From contig CAAEBM010000018.1 in the NCBI GenBank assembly GCA_900754115.1, positions 19,864-83,863 of the forward strand: a stretch of DNA of 64,000 nt, written 5' to 3'. Shown here in pieces: positions 34,289 to 42,882 of the stretch (position 1 is the stretch's first letter; every line of letters starts with the position of its first letter). This stretch comes from Bacilli bacterium (GTDB lineage: Bacteria > Bacillota_I > Bacilli_A > RFN20 > CAG-631). Position numbers and translations under genes: made by a program. The notes under the pieces are model-generated. The model did not search any database. It was given only the letters and a program-made list of their open reading frames with translations, and was not told the origin of the DNA.

Positions 34289-34897
34289 TTAGTTTTCTTC
34301 ATAAACAATCGTAATGTGCCGATTTTTTCCTTCTCCTTCACTGACTGTTTTCACATTTTTAAAATTTGCAATCGCATTGTGAATTGCTCTTCTTTCATCA
34401 GCAGTCATTGGATCTAAAACGGCAGTTATTTTTGTTTTAGAAACTTTAATTGCTTCTCTTTTAGCCATTGCAGCTAATTTTACATATTTTTCTTCTTTAT
34501 AATCATTAATGTCTAATAAAATGCGTACACGTTTTTTAAATACAAAGTTTGTAGCACAACGAACAATTTGATTTAAAGCTTGTAATGTTCTACCATTTTT
34601 ACCGATTAAAATTGAATTGTGATTGGTTGATATTTTAATGCGAATAAAGCCATCTTCATATTTAGTAGACAAAGTGACTTCAAGACCTAAAGCTTCAATC
34701 ACATCAATTAAATAATTTTGAACAAATTCAATGACCATTGCTTCAGTATAAGCAGCAATTTGAACTTTCTTTTTTAATCCTAATAAAGACTTTGTTTCGC
34801 TTACCACTTCATAGGTAATATTTTCAATTGGACTATTCAATTCTTCACTGGCTTTTTGTAGTGCTTCTTCTACACTTTTACCCACAAAATATTTCAT
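34289..34897 (-). CDS. jag: Jag/KhpB RNA-binding protein
   Basis: 202 residues. Jag_N domain (MKYFVGKSVEEALQKA, residues 1-52), KH domain with ILIGKNGRTLQALNQIV, and C-terminal R3H domain with MTADERRAIHNAIANF. Jag (KhpB, SpoIIIJ-associated) binds RNA and in streptococci affects cell division and wall synthesis; it is regularly encoded just after yidC, as here. SD GGAGG precedes the ATG. It is 17 bases after yidC. Confidence 0.95.
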   Translation of the reverse strand: MKYFVGKSVEEALQKASEELNSPIENITYEVVSETKSLLGLKKKVQIAAYTEAMVIEFVQNYLIDVIEALGLEVTLSTKYEDGFIRIKISTNHNSILIGKNGRTLQALNQIVRCATNFVFKKRVRILLDINDYKEEKYVKLAAMAKREAIKVSKTKITAVLDPMTADERRAIHNAIANFKNVKTVSEGEGKNRHITIVYEEN

Positions 34898-34914
34898 TAC
34901 TACTCCTCCTACTT

Positions 34915-36351
34915 TTAATTTTCTGTACTTGTTCCTTTAGGAATGGTATACGTTTTTTCAACTTTTTTTAATTTATATTTACCTTTTCCTTTTGATGCAT
35001 TGTTAATATGATGCATAATTACGTTTTGTAAGACTTGAACTAAAGAACTTGCAATCCAATAAATATCCATTGTTGCTGGCATCATAAAGCCCATTACTAA
35101 AATCATTACCATAAAAATGTTAGAAACCATAGCTGTTTGTTTTTGAGCTTTTTTCGCTTCGTAAGTCATTCGCTTACGATTTAAAATATTAGGCATTTTC
35201 ATAGATAATACTTGGCTTGCTGCCATAAATAAGAAGATTGCTAATGCCCCAATTTTAAAGGTTCCAAATATATTTGAGGAAATGGTTGTTCCTAATACAA
35301 TTCCTAAAAAACTTCCTGTCCGTAAAACTGTGGTAGTAATAACGGCACGATACATTCCAATAAAGATAGGGAACGTAATAATGAGTGATAAAAATGGAGC
35401 AAATGGTTTAATATTGTATTTTTTATACACATTCATCATTTCCATACCCATTCGTTGTCGCACTTCTGGAGATTTATTATTTCCATACTTTGCTTGGATT
35501 TTAGCAATTTCCGGTTGAATTTCTTGCATCCGATGAGTGCTCATTGTTCCTTTAAAGGTGACTAACATGACTAAAACTTTAATGAGCAAAGTAACTAATA
35601 AAATTGCAAAAACTTGAGCTACTCCTGTTCCACCAAACCAGTTTACAAAAGTATTTAATAACCAAGCCATTGGATAAACAATTAAACCAGTAAAGAAACT
35701 AACTTTAAAAGCATCACCCCAAGTTTTATGAGTCAAAGTCACTCCTGAATCAGGGTCTTTAATATCTTTACCGACAACAAAACATGCTTTTGAATGGCTT
35801 TGTAAACGATAATAAACAGTCAAAGGATTATTTTGGCCTCCTGATTTATCAGTTGATGGTGTTTTAATGCGATGCACAAAATCAGCAGCAATATTTTGCG
35901 TGTCATTTAATTGTGTTTTCGCATTATCAACTGCAGTTTGATCTTCTCCTGAATAAATAGGATCAGCATCTAAACCATTAAAAGTTACTTGATTAGAAGT
36001 AGCAATATAACGACCGACTGCATTTTGATAATCTAATGTTTTAATTTCATCTGTATCTTTTCCATAAAAATTAGCATAAAGTACAAATAAATATTGCCCT
36101 TCCACATTTGTTTGAGATTCATCTACGAGTACTAAATCTCCATTTTGCATGATAAATTGATCTTGCAGTTCATGTTCATCTGCTAAATAATCAATAATGT
36201 AGGTATATCGTATTTTTCCAAATTCGGTATTTGGATCTTCTGCATTTCCACAAAATTGACCATCATAAGGATTTGACGAACATCCTGTTCCAATAAATAA
36301 AAAGGCAAAAGTAAATAAAATTGCTAATCTTTTGAGCCATTTATTTTTCAT
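34915..36351 (-). CDS. yidC: YidC/Oxa1 membrane protein insertase
   Basis: 478 residues. A lipobox signal peptide (FAFLFIGTGC) and an unusually long outer domain (about residues 25-215, with FVHRIKTPSTDK and LQSHSKACFVVGKDI) precede five membrane helices. The core starts at WGDAFKVSFFTGLIVYPM. The conserved Arg of the hydrophilic groove is probably in MSTHRMQEIQPEI or the following helix. PATMDIYWIASSLVQVLQNVIM is the last helix, then a basic tail (KGKGKYKLKK) for ribosome contact. It inserts membrane proteins alone or with SecYEG. Bacillus SpoIIIJ is only about 260 residues; the large outer insertion is the notable difference. Operon rnpA-yidC-jag. Confidence 0.93.
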   Translation of the reverse strand: MKNKWLKRLAILFTFAFLFIGTGCSSNPYDGQFCGNAEDPNTEFGKIRYTYIIDYLADEHELQDQFIMQNGDLVLVDESQTNVEGQYLFVLYANFYGKDTDEIKTLDYQNAVGRYIATSNQVTFNGLDADPIYSGEDQTAVDNAKTQLNDTQNIAADFVHRIKTPSTDKSGGQNNPLTVYYRLQSHSKACFVVGKDIKDPDSGVTLTHKTWGDAFKVSFFTGLIVYPMAWLLNTFVNWFGGTGVAQVFAILLVTLLIKVLVMLVTFKGTMSTHRMQEIQPEIAKIQAKYGNNKSPEVRQRMGMEMMNVYKKYNIKPFAPFLSLIITFPIFIGMYRAVITTTVLRTGSFLGIVLGTTISSNIFGTFKIGALAIFLFMAASQVLSMKMPNILNRKRMTYEAKKAQKQTAMVSNIFMVMILVMGFMMPATMDIYWIASSLVQVLQNVIMHHINNASKGKGKYKLKKVEKTYTIPKGTSTEN

Positions 36352-36361
36352 ATCTTCACTC

Positions 36362-36685
36362 CTATCGAATTTTTAAATAAAGTTGATTTAAAATTTTTAA
36401 ATTTTCTTGAAAAGTAAAATCTAAATATTTTTTACGAATAACCAAAACATAATCCACTTCTTTTTGAAAATCAAAACATTGTTTCACCATTTCTCTTACT
36501 TGTCGTTTTATTTTATTTCTTAACACAGCATGTCCAATTTTTTTACTAACAGAAATACAAATTCGCGATTGATGAAGTGTATTTTTTTGATAGTAAATGG
36601 AAAAAGAAACAGTGTGAACAACTTGTTTAGAATTGACGATTTTTGAGATTTCTTCATTTCTTTTTAAACGAAATTTTTTCTTCAC
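36362..36685 (-). CDS. rnpA: Ribonuclease P protein component
   Basis: 107 residues from a GTG at 36685. The frame is open 17 codons further, but AAGAGGTG lies 5 bases before the GTG and the extension overlaps the terminator hairpin, so it is not coding. KKKFRLKRNEE at the N-terminus, SVSKKIGHAVLRNKIKRQVRE in the middle (RNxxKR signature) and YVLVIRKK mark the protein. It binds RNase P RNA and helps mature tRNA 5-prime ends. It lies 10 bases before yidC and behind rpmH, the usual origin-proximal order. Confidence 0.93.
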   Translation of the reverse strand: MKKKFRLKRNEEISKIVNSKQVVHTVSFSIYYQKNTLHQSRICISVSKKIGHAVLRNKIKRQVREMVKQCFDFQKEVDYVLVIRKKYLDFTFQENLKILNQLYLKIR

Positions 36686-36707
36686 AAAAACACCTCTTAA
36701 TAAATGG

Positions 36708-36732
36708 AAAAAACCACTAGCAGTGCTAGTGG
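36708..36732 (-). terminator. Hairpin with T run between rpmH and rnpA
   Basis: Perfect 8-bp stem CCACTAGC/GCTAGTGG with a 3-base loop (36714-36732), followed on the minus strand by six T. It should stop part of the rpmH transcripts before rnpA, giving more L34 than RnpA. Confidence 0.8.
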
Positions 36733-36741
36733 CCACGAATC

Positions 36742-36876
36742 TTAAGCAGAAAGAACTTGGCGATTTCTACGTCTTCTTCTTGCAATAACTTTTCTTCCAT
36801 TAGGAGTGGCCATACGGGCTCTAAATCCATGTACATTTTTATGTTTTCTTTTACTAGGTTGATACGTTCTTTTCAT
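36742..36876 (-). CDS. rpmH: 50S ribosomal protein L34
   Basis: 44 residues: [35 protein letters not shown] and a C-terminal RRNRQVLSA, a complete L34. GGAGGTG lies 9 bases before the ATG. It is divergent from dnaA across the origin, the standard arrangement in Bacillota. Confidence 0.98.
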   Translation of the reverse strand: MKRTYQPSKRKHKNVHGFRARMATPNGRKVIARRRRRNRQVLSA

Positions 36877-36974
36877 AATAGACTACACCTCCGATTTTTC
36901 ACTATGCACGTAAGATTATACCTTTTTATCATGGATAAGTCAAATAATATTATTATATTATTTAGTAGTTTTTT

Positions 36975-37200
36975 TGTGGATTATTTTGTGGATAACTTTG
37001 TTTATTCCCTAATTTTAGGAATTTTACACTTTTATCTTAATTTAAAATGTGGAAAATATAATTTAAAATATCCACAAATCAACGTGAATAAAATTTATTC
37101 ACAACTTATCCACAAATAAAAAATGTGGATAACTAGGATTATATTACATATAAAATTGTGGATAAGTAATTTTTTTATTATTTTTAGTTACTTTTCCACA
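36975..37200 (+). other. oriC: Chromosomal origin, DnaA-box cluster upstream of dnaA
   Basis: At least nine DnaA-box-like nonamers between rpmH and dnaA. Exact TTATCCACA or its complement: 36987-36995, 37106-37114, 37124-37132, 37157-37165. One or two mismatches: 36975-36983, 37048-37056, 37068-37076, 37095-37103, 37192-37200. They occur in both orientations in very AT-rich DNA. The flanking rpmH and dnaA genes and the shift in gene direction here support oriC. The same boxes probably also autoregulate dnaA. Confidence 0.9.
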
Positions 37201-37241
37201 AATATATGTTATGCTATTATGCACAGAGAGGTAAAAGGCTT

Positions 37242-38597
37242 ATGGAAGTAACTCAAAGACAAACCATACAAAAAATATGGAATGAAATATTAAATCGGGC
37301 TGAAAAAAAGTTTGATGCAAATGCTTATAACACTTTTTTTGTTCCTGTTCGACCAATCAGTGTAGAAGATCAACAATTCATTGTTGAAGCTCCTTCTAGA
37401 TTTGTTAAAGAAGTTTTAATTGGACAATTTGGACAAACAATTAATGATTATTTAAAAACAATTACAGAAACTGATTTTTATTTGGTTGTTAAAGAAGCCT
37501 CAGAAAACACTGAAACAAAAGTTTTTGCAAAAGAAAATGCCATTCGGTTGTCTTCTAATTTGAATCCACAATTTTTGTTTGAAAATTTTGTCGTTGGTCC
37601 TTCTAATCGTGAATGTTATGAAGCCTCTTTAGCTGCTGCTTTAGAACCTGGTAAATTTTATAATCCTTTATTTATTTATGGTAAAAGTGGTATTGGAAAA
37701 ACCCACTTACTTCATGCTATTGGAAATTATTGCAAAGAACACCATAATAAAACGATGAATATATATTATACTACTGCTAATGATTTTGTCGATGATTTCA
37801 TGCGTTCTAATCAAAATAAAGATGTTGAATCCTTAAAAGCTAAATTTAGAAGTATTGATGTTCTTTTATTAGATGATGTTCAATTTTTAGCTGGAAAAGA
37901 TAAAACAGGAGAAGTCTTTTTTCACATTTTCAATAATTTATTTAATGAAAAAAAGCAAATTGTCTTAACTTCTGATCGTTATCCCAATGATTTAAGAGGC
38001 TTAGAATCGCGATTAGTCAGTCGATTTGCTTCAGGTTTAACTGTAGGAATGGATGCTCCAGAATATGAAACAGCTTATGCAATTTTAAAACGAAAAATAG
38101 AAGCTAAAAATTTAGGAATCAAAAATATAGATGATGAAGTTTTACATTACTTAGCTAGCAATTTTTCTAGTGATGTACGACAATTAGAAGGTTCTTTAAC
38201 ACGTTTATTTTTCTATGCAACCACGATTAACAAAAGCGATCGAATCGATATGGATTTAGCTTTAGAAGCATTTAAATCTATCACTCCACCAAAAGGAAAT
38301 ATTTCTTCTTTAACTGCTGATCAAATCAAAAAAACTGTCGCTGAATACTACTCTTTAACGTCTTCTCAACTCATTTCAAAAAGTCGGACAAACGTATTAA
38401 CTATTCCACGTCATATCGCCATTTATTTATGTCGTACTTTATTAAATATGACCTTTGAAGAAATTGGATCTGAATTTGGAAATCGGGATCATACAACAGT
38501 GATGAACGCTTGTTTAAAAATTGAAAAATTATATACTGAAAACGAGAATTATAAACTCGCTATCAACAAAATTAAAAAGTTATTAACAACAAAATAA
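37242..38597 (+). CDS. dnaA: Chromosomal replication initiator DnaA
   Basis: 451 residues. Domain I (RQTIQKIWNEIL to about 80), a short linker, AAA+ domain with NPQFLFENFVVGPSN, Walker A YGKSGIGKTHLL, Walker B VLLLDDVQFLAGK and sensor VLTSDRYPNDL, and C-terminal domain IV with the DnaA signature FGNRDHTTVMNAC. It binds the boxes on both sides of the gene, melts the origin and recruits DnaB. Start at 37242; the 12 codons upstream cover AGAGAGG, which serves as the SD. dnaN follows after 157 bases. Confidence 0.97.
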   Translation: MEVTQRQTIQKIWNEILNRAEKKFDANAYNTFFVPVRPISVEDQQFIVEAPSRFVKEVLIGQFGQTINDYLKTITETDFYLVVKEASENTETKVFAKENAIRLSSNLNPQFLFENFVVGPSNRECYEASLAAALEPGKFYNPLFIYGKSGIGKTHLLHAIGNYCKEHHNKTMNIYYTTANDFVDDFMRSNQNKDVESLKAKFRSIDVLLLDDVQFLAGKDKTGEVFFHIFNNLFNEKKQIVLTSDRYPNDLRGLESRLVSRFASGLTVGMDAPEYETAYAILKRKIEAKNLGIKNIDDEVLHYLASNFSSDVRQLEGSLTRLFFYATTINKSDRIDMDLALEAFKSITPPKGNISSLTADQIKKTVAEYYSLTSSQLISKSRTNVLTIPRHIAIYLCRTLLNMTFEEIGSEFGNRDHTTVMNACLKIEKLYTENENYKLAINKIKKLLTTK

Positions 38598-38600
38598 AAG

Positions 38601-38684
38601 TTATCCACCAAGCGATTTTTATAGACTTATTTTTTTATATATATTATAATATATATAAGCAATGGTGATAATTATTTATCAACA
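38601..38684 (+). other. dnaA-dnaN spacer with DnaA boxes and AT-rich stretch
   Basis: TTATCCACC (38601-38609) and TTATCAACA (38676-38684) flank a nearly pure A/T stretch (about 38623-38658, with the self-complementary TATATATTATAATATATATA). This resembles the second part of bipartite origins such as that of Bacillus subtilis, where the duplex opens between dnaA and dnaN. Confidence 0.6.
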
Positions 38685-38754
38685 AATCAACACTGCTTAT
38701 TATTATTGTTATTATATAAAAAAACAATAAAAAAGAATAAAAGGAGAGAGCAAA

Positions 38755-39876
38755 ATGAAATTTAAAATCAACCGCCAAATCCTATTAGCTAACCTATCAA
38801 AAGTTTCTAAGGCTGTAAATAACAAAACTCCATTTTTAGCTTTAACAGGAATTTTATTTAACTTAACAAATGAATCTTTAGAGTTAGTTGGAAGTGACAA
38901 CGATTTATGCATTCGTTGCATTATTAATAAAGAAGTAAATGGAGATCAAGTGATTGAAATAGAAGAAATTGGTTCAACCGTAATCAATGAAAAGATTATT
39001 TGTGAAATTGTAAGAAAAGTTGAATCTGATATGATTGAAATTGAAGTCATGGATAATTTAGCAAAAATTAGAAGTGACAAGTCTATCTTTAGTGTCAATA
39101 CCATTCCTTCTATTGATTATCCTAGTATTGATTTTTCACTTATTGGAGATTCCTTTAGTATTGATGCCTTGGAATTAAAAAATGTTTTTGATCAAACATT
39201 ATTTGCTTCTAGTGATAAAGAAGCAAGACCTATTTTAACTGGTTTAAATGTAAAATGCGTAAATAATACATTAGAATTTGTTGCAACAGATACCTATCGT
39301 TTGTCTAAAAAGATTGTTGAATTATCTAATCCTAACGAATTCAATGTTACAATTCCAAAATCTTCTTTAGATGAATTAAATAAAATTATTGAATTAGGAA
39401 CAATGGTTCATGTCTATATAACAGATAAAAAAGTTATCTTTGATTTAGAAGATTGTGTTGTTATCAGTCGTTTGATTAGCGGAACTTATCCTGATACTTC
39501 AAGACTGATTCCAAATGAGTTTGATCAAACTTTAACTTTATCTACTAAAGATTTATTAGGTGCTGTAGATCGTGCTTCTATTTTATTAACTGAAAGAAAC
39601 AATGTTGTAAAATTAAATATGAAAGATGATGAAGTATTTGTTTCTGCAAAAAGTATGGAAGTCGGTTATGTGGTTGAAAAATTAAATGATTATTATTATG
39701 AAGGAAATCCTTTAATGATTTCATTTAGTGCTCGTTATTTAGTTGAAGCTGTAAAAGCTTTAAATAGTGAAGAAATCACTTTACATTTTACAGGTGATAT
39801 GAAACCAATCATATTAAAATCAAAGACGAATTCAAATTTAATTGAATTAATTTTACCTGTAAGAACTTATAACTAA
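38755..39876 (+). CDS. dnaN: DNA polymerase III beta subunit (sliding clamp)
   Basis: 373 residues, three clamp domains. FKINRQILLANLSKVSKA opens domain 1, LKNVFDQTLFASSDKEARP and TDTYRLSKK mark domain 2, and domain 3 ends ILPVRTYN, the typical DnaN C-terminus (LxMPxR-like). It tethers polymerase to DNA. SD AGGAGAG 8 bases before the ATG. A terminator follows directly, so dnaN is not cotranscribed with recF here. Confidence 0.97.
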   Translation: MKFKINRQILLANLSKVSKAVNNKTPFLALTGILFNLTNESLELVGSDNDLCIRCIINKEVNGDQVIEIEEIGSTVINEKIICEIVRKVESDMIEIEVMDNLAKIRSDKSIFSVNTIPSIDYPSIDFSLIGDSFSIDALELKNVFDQTLFASSDKEARPILTGLNVKCVNNTLEFVATDTYRLSKKIVELSNPNEFNVTIPKSSLDELNKIIELGTMVHVYITDKKVIFDLEDCVVISRLISGTYPDTSRLIPNEFDQTLTLSTKDLLGAVDRASILLTERNNVVKLNMKDDEVFVSAKSMEVGYVVEKLNDYYYEGNPLMISFSARYLVEAVKALNSEEITLHFTGDMKPIILKSKTNSNLIELILPVRTYN

Positions 39877-39885
39877 AAGATTTTT

Positions 39886-39912
39886 AAAAGATTCCTAATG
39901 GAATCTTTTTTT
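39886..39912 (+). terminator. Terminator of dnaA-dnaN
   Basis: Stem AAAAGATTCC/GGAATCTTTT, loop TAAT, then T run; 10 bases past the dnaN stop. Confidence 0.9.
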
Positions 39913-39966
39913 CTTTAATTTAAAAATGAACAGTGATACAATATGCTTGAAAAGGAAATGAGGAAA

Positions 39967-41154
39967 ATGAATAGAAAATATTTTGAAGAATTGCAACAAT
40001 TTTACAACAAAGAATTAGAAGAAACTTTATCCTTTTGGTATAACTATGGATATGATAAAAAAAATGGAGGCTTTTATACTTGCCTAGAACGAAATGGGGA
40101 CATTTATGATACAGATAAATCTGTTTGGGCCCAAGGAAGAGGAATGTGGGTTTTTGCAAGAGCCTATAATTTTATTAAAAAGGATGCTCGTTATTTAAAA
40201 GCAGCTCAAGACGCCTATGAATTTGTAACAAAACATTGTTTTGATACAGATGGTAGAATGTTTTTTACAGTAACAGGAGATGGAAAAGGAATTCAAAAAA
40301 GACGATATTGGTTTTCTGAATCATTTACTGTCGTTGGTTCAGCAGAACTTTATCGTGCGACTCAAGATCCTAAATACTTAAAAACAGCTAGAGAAACGTT
40401 TGACACGATGTTAAAAGTAAAAACAGGTGTGATTAAAACGGAACCTAAATATAATCCTGAAGTCATTCAATGCATTTCACTAGCTAGTCCAATGATTCTT
40501 TTAGTTACTAGCCAAATTTTAAGAGAAATTGATGTAGAGAAAAAGGATTATTATCACCAAATTATTGATGATAGTATAGCGGAAATCAAATTACATGTTC
40601 ATCCAGAATTTAAAGCTGTTTTTGAAAATGTAAATCCTGATGGAAGTCAAGTAGAAGGATCACGTGGAAGATTAGTTAATCCTGGTCATTCTATTGAAGC
40701 AAGTTGGTTTTTGATGACGGAAGCAGTTTATCGCAATCATGATCAAGAGTTAATGAACTTAGCTTTAAATATTTTAAATTGGTCTTTTGATTTAGGTTGG
40801 GATGTTAAAGAAAAAGGATTACGTTATTTTGTAGATGTCGAAAATAAACCAGTGCAAGCATTAGAATGGGATATGAAATTATGGTGGCCACATAATGAAA
40901 TGCTTATTGCTTTCTTAATGGCTTATAAGTTGACTAAAGATGAACATTATCTACAACAATATCGTTTAGTTCATGATTATGCTTTTGGTCATTTTAAAGA
41001 TACTCATTATGGAGAATGGTATGGCTATTTGCATCGCGATGGTAGTATAGCTACAGATTTAAAAGGAAATATTTTTAAAGGACCATTCCATTTACCTCGT
41101 TGCTTAATGGAAAATAGTTTACAATTACAAGAGATGCTAAAAAACCATAACTAA
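39967..41154 (+). CDS. AGE-family sugar epimerase
   Basis: 395 residues, an (alpha/alpha)6-barrel of the N-acylglucosamine 2-epimerase family. Diagnostic parts: FWYNYGYDKKNGGFYTCL, WAQGRGMWVFARAY, RYWFSESF, NPGHSIEASWFLM (catalytic His), LWWPHNEMLIAFL (second His) and GPFHLPRCLMEN at the end. The family covers N-acetylglucosamine 2-epimerase, cellobiose 2-epimerase and mannose isomerases; the exact sugar cannot be told. The start is either the ATG at 39967 or one of two just upstream (39943, 39958). I chose 39967 because AAGGA and GAGG lie before it. Its place directly behind dnaN is unusual. Confidence 0.85.
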   Translation: MNRKYFEELQQFYNKELEETLSFWYNYGYDKKNGGFYTCLERNGDIYDTDKSVWAQGRGMWVFARAYNFIKKDARYLKAAQDAYEFVTKHCFDTDGRMFFTVTGDGKGIQKRRYWFSESFTVVGSAELYRATQDPKYLKTARETFDTMLKVKTGVIKTEPKYNPEVIQCISLASPMILLVTSQILREIDVEKKDYYHQIIDDSIAEIKLHVHPEFKAVFENVNPDGSQVEGSRGRLVNPGHSIEASWFLMTEAVYRNHDQELMNLALNILNWSFDLGWDVKEKGLRYFVDVENKPVQALEWDMKLWWPHNEMLIAFLMAYKLTKDEHYLQQYRLVHDYAFGHFKDTHYGEWYGYLHRDGSIATDLKGNIFKGPFHLPRCLMENSLQLQEMLKNHN

Positions 41155-41157
41155 GTG

Positions 41158-41186
41158 TTGAAAAAATAAAAATGATGTGCTAATAT
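41158..41186 (+). promoter_or_regulatory. Promoter of tRNA-Gly
   Basis: Possible pair: TTGAAA at about 41158, 17 bases, TAATAT with TGC before it, ending about 18 bases before the tRNA. The -10 region lies within a palindrome with TGTGCTA/TAGCACA arms that may also end the epimerase transcript. Confidence 0.4.
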
Positions 41187-41203
41187 AATATAGCACATTT
41201 AAT

Positions 41204-41277
41204 GCAGATATAGTTCAATGGTAGAACACTACCTTGCCAAGGTAGTTATGCGGGTTCGATTCCCGTTATCTGCTCCA
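41204..41277 (+). tRNA. tRNA-Gly (anticodon GCC)
   Basis: 74 nt with encoded CCA. Acceptor stem GCAGATA/TATCTGC with T as discriminator, D arm GTTC/GAAC, anticodon stem CTACC/GGTAG around TTGCCAA (GCC, reads GGC and GGU), T arm CGGG/CCCG with TTCGATT. All four arms pair. It is followed by a terminator and a stretch of acquired-looking DNA. Confidence 0.97.
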
Positions 41278-41309
41278 TCTAAAGCATATGAAAAGGCTAT
41301 TTTGCCTTT

Positions 41310-41345
41310 AAAGTCCTAAAAAAATGAAAATGTTTTAGGACTTTT
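41310..41345 (+). terminator. Terminator of tRNA-Gly
   Basis: Stem AAAGTCCTAAAA/TTTTAGGACTTT ending in five T, 32 bases past the tRNA. Confidence 0.85.
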
Positions 41346-41699
41346 TATATTTTAGGTAGAAAATTGGTAAAAAAATAGATAACAATATTTGTGCCTGAAC
41401 GTTCAAAAGTCAGCCGTGGCATTATTGAAGTTTATGTTTATTAAGATGTTCCCTTATGCACGGAGAGGTCTATCCTGATGCATATTCATCGGAGGTTTAT
41501 AAAAATGCATATTATATTTTGAATATCATTCTAAAGACTTTTTTATAATCAAAAAAGGTGGAAGTTTGTATCTTTCACCTTTTTCTAATATGTAGGATAA
41601 TGAACAAATTTCAAAAAATATAAAAATCTTTCAATATAATTGAATAAAACTATTGATGACAAGAAAATTTTTCAGTATAATATAATCGAGGTGATAAAG
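41346..41699 (+). other. Region with decayed coding remnants after tRNA-Gly
   Basis: 354 bases without an intact gene. Two short frames look like leftovers: PERSKVSRGIIEVYVY to a stop near 41450, and MHGEVYPDAYSSEVYKNAYY from the ATG at 41457 to a stop at about 41548, directly followed by a terminator hairpin. I cannot name either. Base composition is less AT-rich than in the host genes nearby, which fits remains of an inserted element. Confidence 0.35.
41551..41585 (+). terminator. Terminator upstream of the AAA/DUF4143 gene
   Basis: Stem AAAAAGGTGGAAG/CTTTCACCTTTTT with one G-T pair; a plus-strand stop codon lies just before it. Confidence 0.75.
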
Positions 41700-42881
41700 A
41701 TGATACAAAGAGAACACTATATTGAGCAAGTTCGCCCCTTTTATGAATCTGATTTAATCAAAATCATTACGGGAATCCGTAGATGTGGTAAATCGGTTAT
41801 TATGGAACAAATTATTAAGGAAATATCAGAAAAAACGGATAATATTATTTATCTTAATTTTGAAGATAAAAAGGTGTCCGCCAATTTAACAAATGCCGAT
41901 CAGTTGATTTCTTACGTTGAAGAAAATAAAAAAGACGGAAAATGTTATTTGTTCTTTGATGAAATTCAAACGCTTGATGGTTGGCAAGACGCTTGTAAAA
42001 CATTGAGACTTTATAATTACTCCTTGTTTATCACAGGCTCAAACTCCAAACTTTTATCAGGCGAATTTACGAAAGAATTATCGGGAAGATACGTTGCGTT
42101 TCGTATTAGACCTTTCATTTACAAGGAAATTATAGAGTATTGCAAAGAGCTTGGAAAGGAGACTTCCGTTACGGACTATCTTGTTTGGGGTGGTTTTCCT
42201 AAAAGATTTGAGTTTAATTCTCTCGAAGCGCAGAGCAGATATTTGAACGATTTAGACGATACAATCGTTATCAACGACTTAATTAGACGATATAAGATAC
42301 GCAAAGAAAGTTTGTTTAAGAGCTTGGTAAATTTCATTTTGCGAAGCAACAGCCGTATTTTCTCTGCAAACTCTATTCGTGATTATATCAAGCAAGAACA
42401 TACGAGTTGTTCGGTCAATACCATAATGAAATATCTTGGCTACTTGGAAGAAGCATATATCATCGAATCTGTCAAGCAGTATTCTCCCAAAACGAAGAAG
42501 GAGCTTTCGTATTATTCTAAAATTTATAATGCTGACGTTTGTTTCAATTCTATTCGTTGTATGAACAACCGCTTCGACCTCACGCATAATCTTGAAAACA
42601 TCGTTTATAACGAGTTGATTTATATGGGATATGAGGTATATGTATATAACAATAACGGCAAGGAAATAGACTTCTTGGCAACGAAAGACACAAAGCAATA
42701 TTATGTGCAAGTGGCGTACAGTGTAGCAGAAGAAAAGGCGTATCAGAGAGAGTTTAACGCATTTAAGAATATAGATAATCTTTCTCAAAAAATCATTATC
42801 ACAAACGATGATATTGACTATTCAACGAGCGTTGTAAGGCATATCAAGGTGAAAGACTTTTTGATGATGGAAAGTCTATAA
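41700..42881 (+). CDS. AAA ATPase with DUF4143 domain
   Basis: 393 residues. N-terminal AAA_14-type ATPase: IITGIRRCGKSVIMEQ (Walker A), CYLFFDEIQTLDGWQ (Walker B), LFITGSNSKLLSGE (sensor), ELSGRYVAFRIRPF. The C-terminal DUF4143 half has YLGYLEEAYIIESVKQY and ends with a nuclease-like segment (YNNNGKEIDFLATKD, YYVQVAYSV) that resembles a PD-(D/E)XK fold. The family is common in gut microbes and archaea, and its role is unproven. Start at 41700 with GAGGTGAT; the frame upstream is unsupported. Codon use (more GC at third positions) differs from neighbours and it lies behind a tRNA gene, so horizontal transfer is likely. Confidence 0.85.
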   Translation: MIQREHYIEQVRPFYESDLIKIITGIRRCGKSVIMEQIIKEISEKTDNIIYLNFEDKKVSANLTNADQLISYVEENKKDGKCYLFFDEIQTLDGWQDACKTLRLYNYSLFITGSNSKLLSGEFTKELSGRYVAFRIRPFIYKEIIEYCKELGKETSVTDYLVWGGFPKRFEFNSLEAQSRYLNDLDDTIVINDLIRRYKIRKESLFKSLVNFILRSNSRIFSANSIRDYIKQEHTSCSVNTIMKYLGYLEEAYIIESVKQYSPKTKKELSYYSKIYNADVCFNSIRCMNNRFDLTHNLENIVYNELIYMGYEVYVYNNNGKEIDFLATKDTKQYYVQVAYSVAEEKAYQREFNAFKNIDNLSQKIIITNDDIDYSTSVVRHIKVKDFLMMESL

Positions 42882-42882
42882 A

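Noticed and set aside
36757..37119. 120-codon plus-strand frame across rpmH and the origin
   Set aside because: Antisense to rpmH and running through the DnaA boxes; low-complexity and no ribosome binding site.
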